Shown: positions 1-11,800 of the stretch, piece after piece
Layout: the number at the start of each line of letters is the position of its first letter
How positions within the stretch are numbered: position 1 is the stretch's first letter
Source: Apostichopus japonicus
Taxonomy: Eukaryota; Echinodermata; Holothuroidea; Aspidochirotida; Stichopodidae
Direction of reading: 5' to 3'
Assembly (NCBI RefSeq): GCF_037975245.1
Contig: NC_092580.1
Location: 6,238,501 to 6,302,500, forward strand
DNA: 64,000 nt
Made by a program: the position numbers and the translations under genes
The notes under the pieces: model-generated
What the model was told of the DNA's origin: nothing
The model's database searches: none
What the model saw: only the letters and a program-made list of their open reading frames with translations

Positions 1-302
1 ATACTACACATACATCCATTGACTACCGACAATGACAGGACAACGATCACCAGTGCTAGAAAAACATTCCTAGATCCTCTCCCAGCCATGACTGAATATT
101 CAAATCTCTAGAGCAAAGCAAATTAGATGCATCTCATCATGATGAAGTTAGGCAAATGATTGTAAAATAATGAGTAACTTCCAAACGTAACAGACCAGGT
201 TTCAGTTAACGAAACAATCCTGTGTCTGTGTTAACTTGTTGATAAACAAAACATTATTTTGCTCATTCTTTGCAAAAAAAAATGTAAAAAAGTACCACAT
301 TA

Positions 303-556
303 CGGAGTGTATAGCCTAGTGGTTAACGCCGGCGTCTCCCAGTCATGAGATCCCCGGTTCGATTCCCCGCCGACAGCAAGGTGTGTCGTCTGGCAAGGGT
401 GTTGTTCAATAACAACTTCCCGACATGGACGTTAAATGAATGTGTGCCGAGAGATTGGCTTCGGTCAGCTTGCGAGTCTATAAGCCTCCATGGCTTCTTT
501 CGCGAGTTCCTGCTTGCGGGAAGATCACATATACATACATACATACATACATACAT
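303..556 (+). mobile_element. tRNA-derived SINE with (ACAT)n tail
   Basis: The head carries an RNA polymerase III A box (TAGCCTAGTGG, 312-322) and a perfect B box (GGTTCGATTCC, 356-366) 44 bases apart, as in tRNA genes. A tRNA-unrelated body (about 400-526) follows, and then a tail of ACAT repeats (527-556). ACATTA occurs on both sides and may be the remains of a target duplication. Body bases from about 421 on recur at 14497-14622, which shows this is a dispersed family. It is a non-coding retroposon; the short open frames on both strands here are artefacts. Confidence 0.88.
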
Positions 557-2634
557 TATAATGTAATTGTAAGGATCATCTGTCAAAACTAAAAAATATG
601 ACCAACCTAGGTGATAATGATAGGCATAGGTTTATCTGTGTATTATAATGAATGAATACTCTGGCTTTATGATATTCTTGTGCAGAGAGCAAATAATTTT
701 CTCTTTCATATGATCCCTAGAATTAAAGTATTCCTGAGAAAATGCTACATGTATATTCAAAGAAATGGAAGTTTGCATGGCTCCACTGTAATTTGTTTAT
801 GCCTATGCCTATGCCGTATGTCATTTCTTTATGCTCAGGGTAGTTTTGTAGAGGATTCCTGAAGTTACCTACTTTCTACCCTCCCCCCACCACCCTCTCG
901 GCCCCTCCTCACCATAATACCTCAGTAAATATCAGATTGCATCAGTAAATATTCCACTTCTTACGGCCAATTCATCCCTCCCAGAGCCTTTTCAGCCTGA
1001 TTTGGACAGTAGGTTGCTACTTCAATCCCAAACATGCAAACTAAAGAGGAAAATGAACATTCAAAACTTACATTGTAATAAGATAAGGTTTAAATGTACC
1101 TAGTCCAAAGAGAGATTTCCTTTCATGAATTTCTGTGGTTGGTTCCTTAGTAGTGACTCTTGGAGAGGTTTGCACCACTATAAAACCTGATCCTTTGCTC
1201 AGTGGTAGCTTCCAGTCAGTGCATCTACCATGTTATTATGTTTGCTATCCCTTCCCTGTTTTCATCGTCCACCTGGTCTCTGGGTTTGACCTGTCAGCTA
1301 TGGTATAATATTGATATTATTGCACCTACCAGTATATGCCCTCTCTATAGTCCTTTCCTTGCTAGTTTTGGTGTCAAGATCATATGATATCTCCTGTTCA
1401 AGCAGTCTTTTCCCTGTGTTTGACATTCCTTATATCTTTCTTCTGCTCTTAGATTCTGTGGTAAAACCAAAGTCACTGCTTAAAATGCATGCAAAGAAAG
1501 AAGTCCCTTGATCTCTTTTTATTTAGTTTTTTTCTTTCCCCAGGTGTTTAATTATTTTTGTTCAATTTATACTTGTGATATTAAGTCCGTAAAAAGGAAA
1601 AATATTTTTTCAAAAACATTCATTATGAAAAAAAATCAAAATAGCACAGTAGAATTAAAGAATGGCATGTAATATAACACTTGTCAAAATTCCAAGTTTT
1701 TAAGGGTCCCATGTGGTGTTTGGTTTGAACCCTCCTGGCAGGGGTATGGTATTAGATTTCAAATATACCAGCTTCCCTACATGAATAATTTGTCCATCTG
1801 TTGTTGAGCTGGACTTAATACTTATGACTAGATGTATCCTAGCTGGTAAATATATTACAGCAGATCAGGTTTGCCTTCTGAATTGAATGTAGTCACTGAT
1901 AACTGTGTTTAAAGCAATATTTATTGTTGACGTAAGCACTATATGGTGGGTATGTATCATCCAGAGTGATAAAATGAAGAATGACATTCCTGCAAACATT
2001 TGTTAACACTTCCATCAAACTTGCATCAGAAACATTAAAATTATGCTAACATTTCAAAGGTTTGTAAATTGACGATAAAATATCATTACATTGAACTTGT
2101 AGGACACAAAGTTATTAAACTTACTGTATTGTATTAAACAGTTAATACCTTGCTTACAAGGAAGATTGCTATTTGTGTGACATAAAATTGCATCCCCAAG
2201 CACTGCAACTTTAACTTAGGACTTAGTTCTGTGTGTTGGAACTTGTCAGGGTAGAACGTAATTCCTGATTCCTTGAAATATTGCTGAAAATCTGGTACTT
2301 CCCATTTTTAAACTGACTGCACAGTCTGATTAAAAATAAAGCCATATGTAGAGAGGCAAAGGTTTGTAAAGCTCAGGTCTACCTGCAAGGATCAGAAAAA
2401 TTCATGTAACTGAGGGAATTGTGCAAAAGCTAAAGAAGAGATCGCACGAAATAGGAATTCTTAGCTGAGGGCATGGTTGAAGGCTTGTCATATTATTGTT
2501 TATAGAATGTTGAAGCAAGTATTAGGAGCAAGAAATGATATTTTGGATCTGTCCCCCATCTTGCATGTCTGTGATGACTAAGAGCAATTAACTGCTTTAG
2601 TATCAACACTCTTCTCTGACTGTTCCAAAGAACA
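557..2634. other. Non-coding stretch, no gene recognised
   Basis: AT-rich sequence with only short chance open frames. It holds the first copy of a roughly 107-bp duplicated segment (694-800) and a C-rich patch near 880-905. Confidence 0.6.
694..800 (+). repeat. Diverged repeat, copy 1
   Basis: Shares most of its bases with 5572-5680 in the same orientation, including TTCTCTTTCATATGATCCCT and TATTCCTGAGAAAATGCTAC. A few small indels separate the copies. No terminal repeats or coding are seen, so it may be a fragment of an unrecognised dispersed repeat or an old local duplication. Confidence 0.75.
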
Positions 2635-2744
2635 CAATTTATCAGTGTTGTTGACTCAAGTCTATGGTTCTGACTCAAGTCAGACTTGAGTCACAATATT
2701 TTTGATATGTGACTTGGGCTGGAATAAAATAACTTGTGATTTGA

Positions 2745-2818
2745 GTAATGTTTTATACAAAAATTTAGATTATTTTCTTATGTAATGTTTTATACAAAAA
2801 TTTAGATTATTTTCTTAT
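2745..2818 (+). repeat. Two-copy 37-bp tandem duplication
   Basis: Units 2745-2781 and 2782-2818 are identical by eye, beginning GTAATGTTTTATAC. Perfect identity suggests a recent slippage or copying event inside the larger hAT-like element. Confidence 0.9.
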
Positions 2819-4024
2819 GACACTTTCATTCTATTTGCAAAATAAGATCCATGTCATTGATTGCAGCATTTTTCAGTATCTTTATCACATACTCTAGCAT
2901 ATTTTCAATCTGCTATTAACTACAAATTTAGTGTTAATCTTTAGAACACTGCCATCTACACCAGCAGATCAACTTGCAACCCTTAACTATACCATGTTTG
3001 ATAGGAAAAGAAGATTTTCCAACTGTTGATATTGCATCATTTATTTTTTATGATTTCAATATTCCATACTTGTTGAAGGATATCTTAAATGTGCTGTATT
3101 ATTTAGTTCTAGCATAAAAACATTTTATTATCGTCCTTTCTTGGAACATGAAGTATGCAAGAGTGTATTAAACTCTCCTCTTATGTTTGTAGTGAGGTAT
3201 ATAGTTCTACTGAATTTATGCATATATGTTGTTAAGTCTGCAAGTAAGGAGAAGAAGGCTGCTTATGTCCTAGGGATAGCTTAAGGGGATTACAAAGCTT
3301 GGGATTACTTAGACATGTAAAGACTTGCTAATAGGATTAAAGGATAGAGCTAGAGATGAGGAGAGGGGTTTACGGCAGTTGGACTGTGGCTTTTGTGAGG
3401 TGAGGCGCCAAGGTATTAAGGAGAGACCAGAAAAGGAGAGAAGCTGAGGTAGTGTGTGAGGATAGTGCAGATAGTGTTGCAAGGTAGCAGAGGTTGTTGA
3501 TGGAGAATTGATGTTAGATAATTGTGAAAGGAAGCAGTGGCGTTTTGTGGAGTCGGAAAATAAAGGAAGAAAAGCAACGAATGACACTGTCTTGAACTTA
3601 TTACCCCAAACAACATAACATATGGGTTGATTGTTGTAAATAGTGGTGTATAGGTTTCAGTTAGGTGATTCTCCTGGTAGGTCACATTTCATCAGGCTGG
3701 GGTAAGTTAGAAGCTGTGGTTAGTCAATGTGTTCTTAAATAATGGCATGTTCCATCATATTACTGTAAAATATTTCAGAGAGAGGGAGTAAAAAGTGCCT
3801 GTTTCACAATAAAGTTCAATTGTGTCCAATCTACAAGATTATGACTTTAAATTTAAATTTACTTACACTGATGCACTGATCTACCCAACCTACATCACTT
3901 CACAAATATGCCTTGTTTGAATCAAAGTTGTTGTGTTGTTTGGCTTATACCTATAGTATGACATTATAAGTAACGTTGATATTTGACTTGTTTACATGAC
4001 TTTTAATAAAATCAAATGACTTTT

Positions 4025-4434
4025 CAGGGCCCCAAAAATCCTTTGTGCCAAGTGCCCCGGGCTCCTTATAACTGTATTTGGGCAACTTCATGGCCGAAAG
4101 GCTTGTCAGGCTACCAACATTCAAAATTGCCAATTTTCTTTGCCGCGCTGCAAAGTAAATGTCACTAGTGTAATGCTGTATTGTATAAGTGGTCACAGCA
4201 CAATTAAAGCTGAACATACCCTGCAGGCACCTGTCATGCACTTGCGAAAATTCTTGGCAAGAGTCCAAGAAACATTTTACAGAAATAAAGTCAAGTTGTA
4301 AACATCGCATATTCTGGCCTTCAACAATACACCATGGTCACCCACATTAGCAACTATTAGGAAGTAAAAAAAAAAAGGGTCTACCAAAACTGTGAAGCCT
4401 ATCACTAGCATGCACAGTGCTTTTGGGGCTCCTG
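4025..4434. mobile_element. Possible nested TIR element
   Basis: The left end CAGGGCCCCAAAAATCC and the inverted right end CAGGAGCCCCAAAAGC match closely with one indel. The enclosed 410 bases contain more CpG than the surroundings. The 8-bp flanks (TGACTTTT and TGAGAGTA) agree at only about half their positions, so insertion is not proven. Confidence 0.4.
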
Positions 4435-5571
4435 TGAGAGTAAAAGTTACAACACTTGGAAAACCCTTACTAAATCGCTCAAAAATTGTGTATCCTTTAC
4501 AAAGCTGCAAAAATATCTTGGATGCAGTTTTGATTCCTTAAGCCCATCAATGGATGATGAAAAATTTGAGAATCAATTTTTGTATGTAACTGAGCAATTG
4601 AAGAAATTGTTTTTTTTTATTGTGGGGGGGGGGGGAGGGGGTGGGATTCACAATGGATAGATAAAGTTCATAGTTAGGATATGCTAATTGTCTTTTCTAC
4701 ATGAAATCACTTTTATCCTTCATATGATGTTATCTTCTAACATTTCTGCAAAGAAGTTTGAGAATCCTTTAACATTTTATAAGACTTGTAGCCTAATTAA
4801 GTGTTGAATGAGTTGATCAAACAGAGTAACCAGTCATACAACATGAGTAACAGAAAGGATAGGCTTGTAGGTTTCCAAATAAATTGCTAGCATGCAATTA
4901 ATCCATATCAATTTTGGTGGGGAATTTGATCATTTACTTAAAACATTAAGAATCCTACTGCAAATAATGCAATTTTCACATTAAATGTCAATATGAAGAG
5001 GCCTTAACATTTTCATGTGTGCAGTCTTGTTATGCTGGGTACAAATGATTTACACTCTTATAGTAAGGCTGTTTGGAAGCAGATTTCAATAGTGCGTTTT
5101 GTCACTACATGGGTATGGAAGATACAGCAATGTTTTCAAATTTGTTATGGGCTTTCTCAGAATGCTTTTGGGCTACCGCAATCTATGAACAAAAAGCCAG
5201 ACAGGCTGTTACATTTAAAAAAAAAATTCTCAAGCACTGTTTATGACCTGACTTAAGAAAGATTGACTTGTAGGCTAACTTGAGTTAATGAAAGAAATAA
5301 TGACTGGTGACTTGATGTAACTTGACAACAATTGACTTGTGACTTGAGAAATATTGGCTTGGTGACAACAATGCAATTTATGAGTAGGTATACAGGCTTA
5401 GAATTTCACAATTTTAGCAACTTGCTAAATAGTGCCAGTGCATAAATAATTTGCTGGCTAAATCATATTCCGATTTGCATTATCCTTGAATTAATACAAA
5501 AGCCAAAATACAAATGGCAAACAGCCAAATCCACAGGCATTTACTCAAGTAAGTAGCCTGAACTTCAAGGC

Positions 5572-5680
5572 AATTTTCTCTTTCATATGATCCCTTAAAT
5601 TAAAGTATTCCTGAGAAAATGCTACATAAATAAAGGAAGAAATGGAAGTTTGCTCTGCATGGCTTCACTGCAAATTGTTT
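5572..5680 (+). repeat. Diverged repeat, copy 2
   Basis: Same-orientation partner of 694-800. It contains a small insertion (CTCTG within TTTGCTCTGCATGGCT) relative to copy 1. It lies 200 bases beyond the right end of the hAT-like element. Confidence 0.75.
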
Positions 5681-5681
5681 A

Positions 5682-8613
5682 GGGGAGGGGAGGAGTAGAA
5701 GGTTAGAAATGTTACCAAATACAAAAGTTTTGTCAGCATTATTGCCATGGTGATTTCATTTGGATCCATCTGTTACTATCAGAGACATTCACAAAACTTT
5801 TCACAAGACTCACAGGGCAGAAAAAGTATCTATGTGTTAAAAACTTGTTTATCTAGATTGTCAATTTACAGGAACTTTATGACACAGCCTATCCCATTGG
5901 AATATCCCAAACCTCACAAAGAGTTCATATGGAGGCATATTATGATCTATTGCAAGGAATGACTAGGCATCATCCCTATGGTATAATGGCTGTATTAATC
6001 ATACACTAACACACATGTACACAGGTATGGTAACATCACCTGAGTGATTTCTACTCCGCATATTATTATGACAGTAGTAGAACAGTAACTATAGGCATTG
6101 CGGTTAAGTGCAACCATTTATTGACAGGAAGTAGTAACAATCTGAGGACATGTTAATATGCATGTTTTCTTCCTGTTAGTGACTTCTTGTGGGCAGATCA
6201 ACTCATAACGACATAAATGACAAAAAAATGTGTTTATAAGTCTCGCTTTCACTACATTTATCTTGGCCAGTGCTTATTCAATTTATTACAAGTACTTACT
6301 TTGCTAAAATGAAACAGCATGGCCTGAAGCAACATTCAGGGTACATTGTTATCATTAATGTACTTTGAGCATATTACAAAGTAGAAGGCGCATTCTAAAT
6401 TCCAATAACAGAAACTTAGTTAAACAGAGAAGAGTCCTTCACAAAAAGTAACATACTCAGAAAGACACAGTCCATTAAGATGCTTGGAGGGCTGGTAAGA
6501 AATTTAAAGAAAGCTATACTTCCTCAGTGTTCTAACATTTCCATAAGACTTTATGAGATGGAAGTGACAGAAAAAGTTCATATGTGAGATCAATGTGGAA
6601 CTGCCTTTTCATTGAAATTTGAGAACCAAACTTACACATTGTTTTAATGTATATCGTTTATGGATCCCACAGGTGTGTCATGCTGTAGTTTTATTTGGAT
6701 AAAAGTGAGATTTGAAGTAATAAATGTTGTACTTCAGTTGACATGAAACCTGTTTTCTGCAAAGTTGTGACAAAAGTTGTTTTATTTAGTAACGACTGTT
6801 ATCATATAAAATATGCCCATGGTATAATGAGTTATCTCAAAAGCAATGTTTGTTGGTTATTATTTGAATGGTCCACATAAAGCAGGAGCAAACATTACAA
6901 TTATTAAGTGATAGAGATGTTCATGACAAGCATTCCCCCAAACAGCCTAGAGAAAATTCTTATTCTAATTGAGATATAGCATGTTTTGATTTTCCCACAT
7001 GCACAAGACTAATGATGGCTTTAAGTTATTTTAAAACTGATATTATTGAGTGACTTGCACCTGAAATTTCATACTAATCTTATTCCTGAAGTTGTTTATT
7101 CTCTGTGGAAGGGATGGTATTTGCAAATATATTGGTGCTAAAAATCAAAGTAGTAACATTAGCTCAAAAATATTGTCTTTTGCACTGAGGGATGTGAGCT
7201 GCTACCCCCCCCCCCTTACCCCATCTGTGTCATCATCATATGAACAAAAACTTCACAAGTGACAGGATATTAGTATTGTGCCCTTATTTAAAGGGCTGTG
7301 TTCCTCCATTGTAGTTATGCTTTATAGTCCTCCAAAGTTATTCAACTTGTAACCAAGCCCAATAAGTTGCTTGAAGAGACAGTGGATAATGCAGTTTGAC
7401 AAATTCATGCATTATCTGTGATATGGTGTTGGCATTTGTTCACTATTGCATCAAACATCTGGTAACATAGGGCTTTTATTAAATACCCTCCAAAATTATA
7501 ATATACCTTGTTGACAATAAGAAAAGAGAGAGAGGGCAGTCTAACTCTTTATATGTGGTAAGTTTGGGAAACTTCTATAAATAGAGGGCGCCATTGTCTT
7601 TTATCAGATGACAGAAAAAGTTCTATGAAGATGTTTAGTTTTATGTCAGTGAGGAGGCAAGGGAAGGGGGGAGAGCAGGCCTGTTGCCAGAGTTAATGCT
7701 TTGGGGGAGGGGGAGGACATCAATGCAGCAGGATCACCATCCTGGGGTAGGGAAGTAAGGGAGAGGGTGTCCCCTCCCCCTTTGAAAAAGTTTTTGCTTA
7801 TCCCAAAGGGCTTAGATACCAAATGATGCAATTTATACCATCTTTTTCCCTACATTTGTATTCCACTTTTTGGTTTTATAATAAAAACTAGTCATTTTCT
7901 AAATGCAAATGGAATAAAACAATGGGATGTTGATTATGTCTGTCCATTCTCCGTAATTACCAGATTTATCACAAACTGTCAAATTGTAAGTACCAGAAGG
8001 GAATTTTCTCTTTTAAATAAAACATCTAGGCTACTGTTGGCCTAGGCAATAAAACTGAATAAAACTGGGCTGTAGTTTTGGTGGTTTATTCGATTAATGG
8101 GATAGGAGTTTTATCTGTCTATATATCCTTACCTTTTTACTTTTTATTGGTCTAGAAATTTTGAAACAAAAATTGAAAATTTTGGGGGCATCTGTCCCTG
8201 GCATCCTCCTGTTCCCTAAACAAATTTTTACGTTGTAGTTATGCCTTATTGTGTATTAATTTAATATATAACAGTGCTACATGTTTAAATGGATATTACT
8301 TGACTTGGATATGAAGTTATACAAATTTCAATGGTCAGTGGATTTTGAAATGTATTTGGCATTTTCATGGTGAGTGCAGATACCTATGTGGCTGGATTAA
8401 CTACTTTACCTCTCATTCCAATAAGTCAGCTTCTCAGAGGACCTCGCAAAGTATTTATAAGAAAGAAAAGAATTACTGTATATAATATTGTAGTGTAACT
8501 GAGCTGTAATTTAACTGGCTTAATTACACTTAGATTGGCTTTTGTTGGCTACTGCCCTTAACTAAGGAATGGGAACAAGTAGTGAGATTAAAATGAATAT
8601 GACATGTTCTGTG
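5682..8613. other. Non-coding stretch, no gene recognised
   Basis: AT-rich sequence with stop codons in all frames at short spacing. Low-complexity purine or pyrimidine patches occur at 7203-7218 and 7650-7785. Confidence 0.55.
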
Positions 8614-8825
8614 CAGTGTTCACATTAGGACACATGACTGTGGGATTCCCACAATTTATCTAGAGGGTCGCTCAAAAATATTCAGGGTCGCTCAAAAATA
8701 TTTTCTTGTGGGGCAATTTCCCGCAACAATTCCTAGTACTTAAATTTTACTTTTTAAGAAATCCCCCCAAAACTAAATTGTCAGGGGGAATTTACCCCTT
8801 CTTTTATATCCTAGCGCTAACACTG
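8614..8825. mobile_element. hAT-like MITE, 212 bp
   Basis: Ends CAGTGTTCACATTAGGA and, inverted, CAGTGTTAGCGCTAGGA are terminal inverted repeats. The flanks GTTCTGTG and GTAATGTG agree at 6 of 8 positions, fitting a decayed 8-bp duplication. Inside is a near-tandem GGGTCGCTCAAAAATATT pair (8665-8701) and further G-rich/C-rich complementary segments. There is no coding capacity. Confidence 0.7.
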
Positions 8826-11800
8826 GTAATGTGTATGATGTACAATTCAACTTGCACAATTTCTACACAGTAATTTATATAAAGTGCTCTACATGAGTCT
8901 ATAACATTCAAGTTCCTAGTGCTGTACTCTTATAAATAATGTACTTATGCCATATATAAAGGCCCATAATTCTTTGTAATGGATAAGTACCTGGTACTTT
9001 AATTTACCTCATCAGTTAGGATACTCTTCATGCATATTAACAAGACTTTTAACAGATTCAAGAGCTCATTGAAACCATCTGGATGAGAAACATTCAGAGA
9101 AGTTGCTTTTTTTCTACAATACACTACAAATTGTTAAGTGACAAGTAGTGTTGAACTTCCTTGTGGTGTATCATTGCTGATAGAGATATCAGGACGTATG
9201 ATAAGACAACTTTTAGAAACTGTAAGTGTCAGTGCATGTGTAGTTGAAAATATTAAAGAAAATGGGGGATGGAGGTGGGAAGCTCGACCTCTTTATGAGA
9301 TGTAATAATAACTGTCATAGCTGTCCTAAAGATTTCTTTTTAGCATTTACAGAGTAGCGCCCTCAATGCTTGAGCAGTCGTCCCCTGAACAGTTTGTACC
9401 CTTGTGAGTATGTTATAATGCATTTTTGATTAGGTTCATTGTCCTGTAGTTCAAAGGAGTATTGAAGAAGTCTGAAGGCTTAAAGAAGGACATTCTAGAA
9501 ACAACAAAATAATGGGACAGAGAAAAAGGAAAGTGCAAACTTGTTCATAGATGTATGTACTAGTGGTAAGTTTGTTAACTTTGAACTTACACAAGACTAC
9601 CAGAAAGTAGTAGCCTATATTCTATTATAAATTCACTTAAAGGATCAAATTTAACGTTGTATCGTAGTATCCTGTAAAGAACATGAACTGACCATTCTAG
9701 GGTGTTATAGCTGATTGTATGATGTGGAGGAAAGAAAAGGCTGGAAGGGGGAATCATTCCTCTGTTTGGAATAGTGTTCAACATAAAGATTCCATATGAT
9801 CAAACACAATATCTTGTTGAATTGTGGAATGAAGTATGTCTGAAGAAGGCTACTGGTTAGGAGTACTTTTACGCAGTTGATTCTACACAGCTTTAACACA
9901 GCTTCTACACAGCCACACAGTTTGAATACAGCCTTTTTACAAAGCTGTAAATTAGCAAGATGGTGATTAGATTAACAGGACAAGTGATCCTAAATTCTAG
10001 AAGGGTCTTTTAAGTTTACACTAGCTTTCCATGGTAACTTGTCATCATCCATGCATTGATTACCTACTTTTACAGATGTGACAGTATAGAGTCCTCACAG
10101 GAGTATCACATAAACAACTAGTACTTTCATCAGAAAAGTACAACTGGTGATAGCAAAGCAGCATTTTAGGTCACAGTGACATTGATATCAAATTGTTTAT
10201 TTTCATTAATCTAGGATTACCTGCAATGAGATTTATTTACAGTCAAGAATCCCTAACTTGACATTTTGATGTTGGACCTCACATTCTTGCTCTCTTGATA
10301 TCATTCTCTTACATAATTATTACTATTGTATACCAAACAGTTGAAAGTATGTTATTGTTGCCCCCAAAAAGGTATTTTGAGATTGAATCACTTTATGACA
10401 AAAGGCAGCCTACATCGATACTGTGAGGTCAACAATGTTACATTCAAGTATCATATCAAGCTCAGAACTGGTTACTGCAAAAACTATGTTCAGAAACACA
10501 GCATTATACAGTCCACACAAAGGTATTCAATTGTTCTTAATACATTATAGCAACAAATTTTAATTACAGTCATGGACAGAATCGGATGCTATGCTGATCA
10601 CATTGAATACAGCCTTAGAACTGTGCCATTATTATGAACAGAAGAACAGTGTCTGTAAAGTGATACTGAGAATATGTTTAGTACAAAATATTGAAATACT
10701 TCCTGCAAACCTGGTTTGGATGTTTCCCAAGGTTTTCCAGTCATGCCACTATGCCTGGAGTTAACTCGTTGAAACGCGGGTTCAAATTGCAGGGCTTATC
10801 TGCGATTTTAATTTTAGCTCTACCTATGCATGCTTGAAGCCAGCCTGCGTTTGTGGGAACGGCCTATTTGTGTAGGTGATTTCATCTTGATAAAACTTTG
10901 AACCTGTTTGCCACCATCATGTCTTCTCCCATTCCTCACCTTGGCTTTGCACCCAGCAGGGCTATTCCCCATCATGAGCAATATTTAACGACTTAATACC
11001 GGTTAGCTCAACTGTATCACAACATGTACTCACCATAATATTGGAAAATGTGCTACTGTATACCTCCCTGGATAGAGATATTGACAAGATTGGTTTCAGC
11101 AGAATTTACAATACCTACAAGTGATTTCAAGTAATTTTAAGTATGTACCACAGAATTTTTCTAGGTATAATTACAAAGTAAAACAACCTTGTAGCTCTTT
11201 TACTTTACAATATAGCAATATAATTCCTTCTGACAAATTTGTCACCTATGGTGTATGTGAGAAATGCACCCTTCTCAAAAGAAATCTTGAAATAAATACT
11301 AAAAAATTTATTTTATGCTGAACAGCCGTATTTTAATAGGATAATTACGTGATAAAACTTTTGATTCAACATGCTGGTTTGAGGTTGCTTTACCTACTTT
11401 ACTGGTTGTGGTTAATACTGATGCACCCTTTGGTTTGTTTATGTCTCAGAGAGTAGCCCATCTGTTGAATCAAAAAAGGTTTCGAAAATAACTTGGACAT
11501 AAACTTCAGCAAAGTGTTGGACGTTCACCTCAATATCTCAAAATAGAACTGTCTTACAAAGGTGTTTGTCATTAGGCCAGTTTAGTTTATTTCCATTTCA
11601 TTGCTGGTGTACTTTGTGTTTTGTGATACTTCAAACAAATTTCACAAGTGACCTACTTTAGTCAGCATTTATCAAGCCAAGCTGGCCTGTTGTGGCGTCA
11701 ATATGTCCGTGCACACTGATGACTGTTGACATAACTTCACTAACATATCAGCTAATTGTGTTACTTAACACATCTCTGTAATTAAACTTTCTTTCATCTT

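Larger units (their letters stand above)
2643..5373. mobile_element. hAT-like DNA transposon, 2.7 kb, probably non-autonomous
   Basis: Flanked by a perfect 8-bp target duplication CAATTTAT (2635-2642 and 5374-5381), the size made by hAT transposases. The ends read CAGTGTTGT inward from the left and CATTGTTGT inward from the right. Both subterminal regions hold repeated CAAGTCA/TGACTTG motifs (2654-2760 and 5248-5355), as expected for transposase-binding repeats. No transposase ORF is recognised inside: the open frames at 3309-3685 and 3951-4510 are short and carry no motif I know. The interior holds a 37-bp tandem duplication and possibly a nested element at 4025-4434. Confidence 0.8.

Noticed and set aside
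3951-4510. Two overlapping minus-strand frames (119 and 77 codons) inside the hAT-like element
   Set aside because: Considered as transposase remains, but no DDE or zinc-finger signature is visible and the frames cross the ends of a possible nested element.
10740-10990. B-box-like GGTTCAAATTGC and a slightly GC-richer block
   Set aside because: No A box at the right spacing and no repeat partner in the window, so neither a tRNA nor a SINE can be supported.
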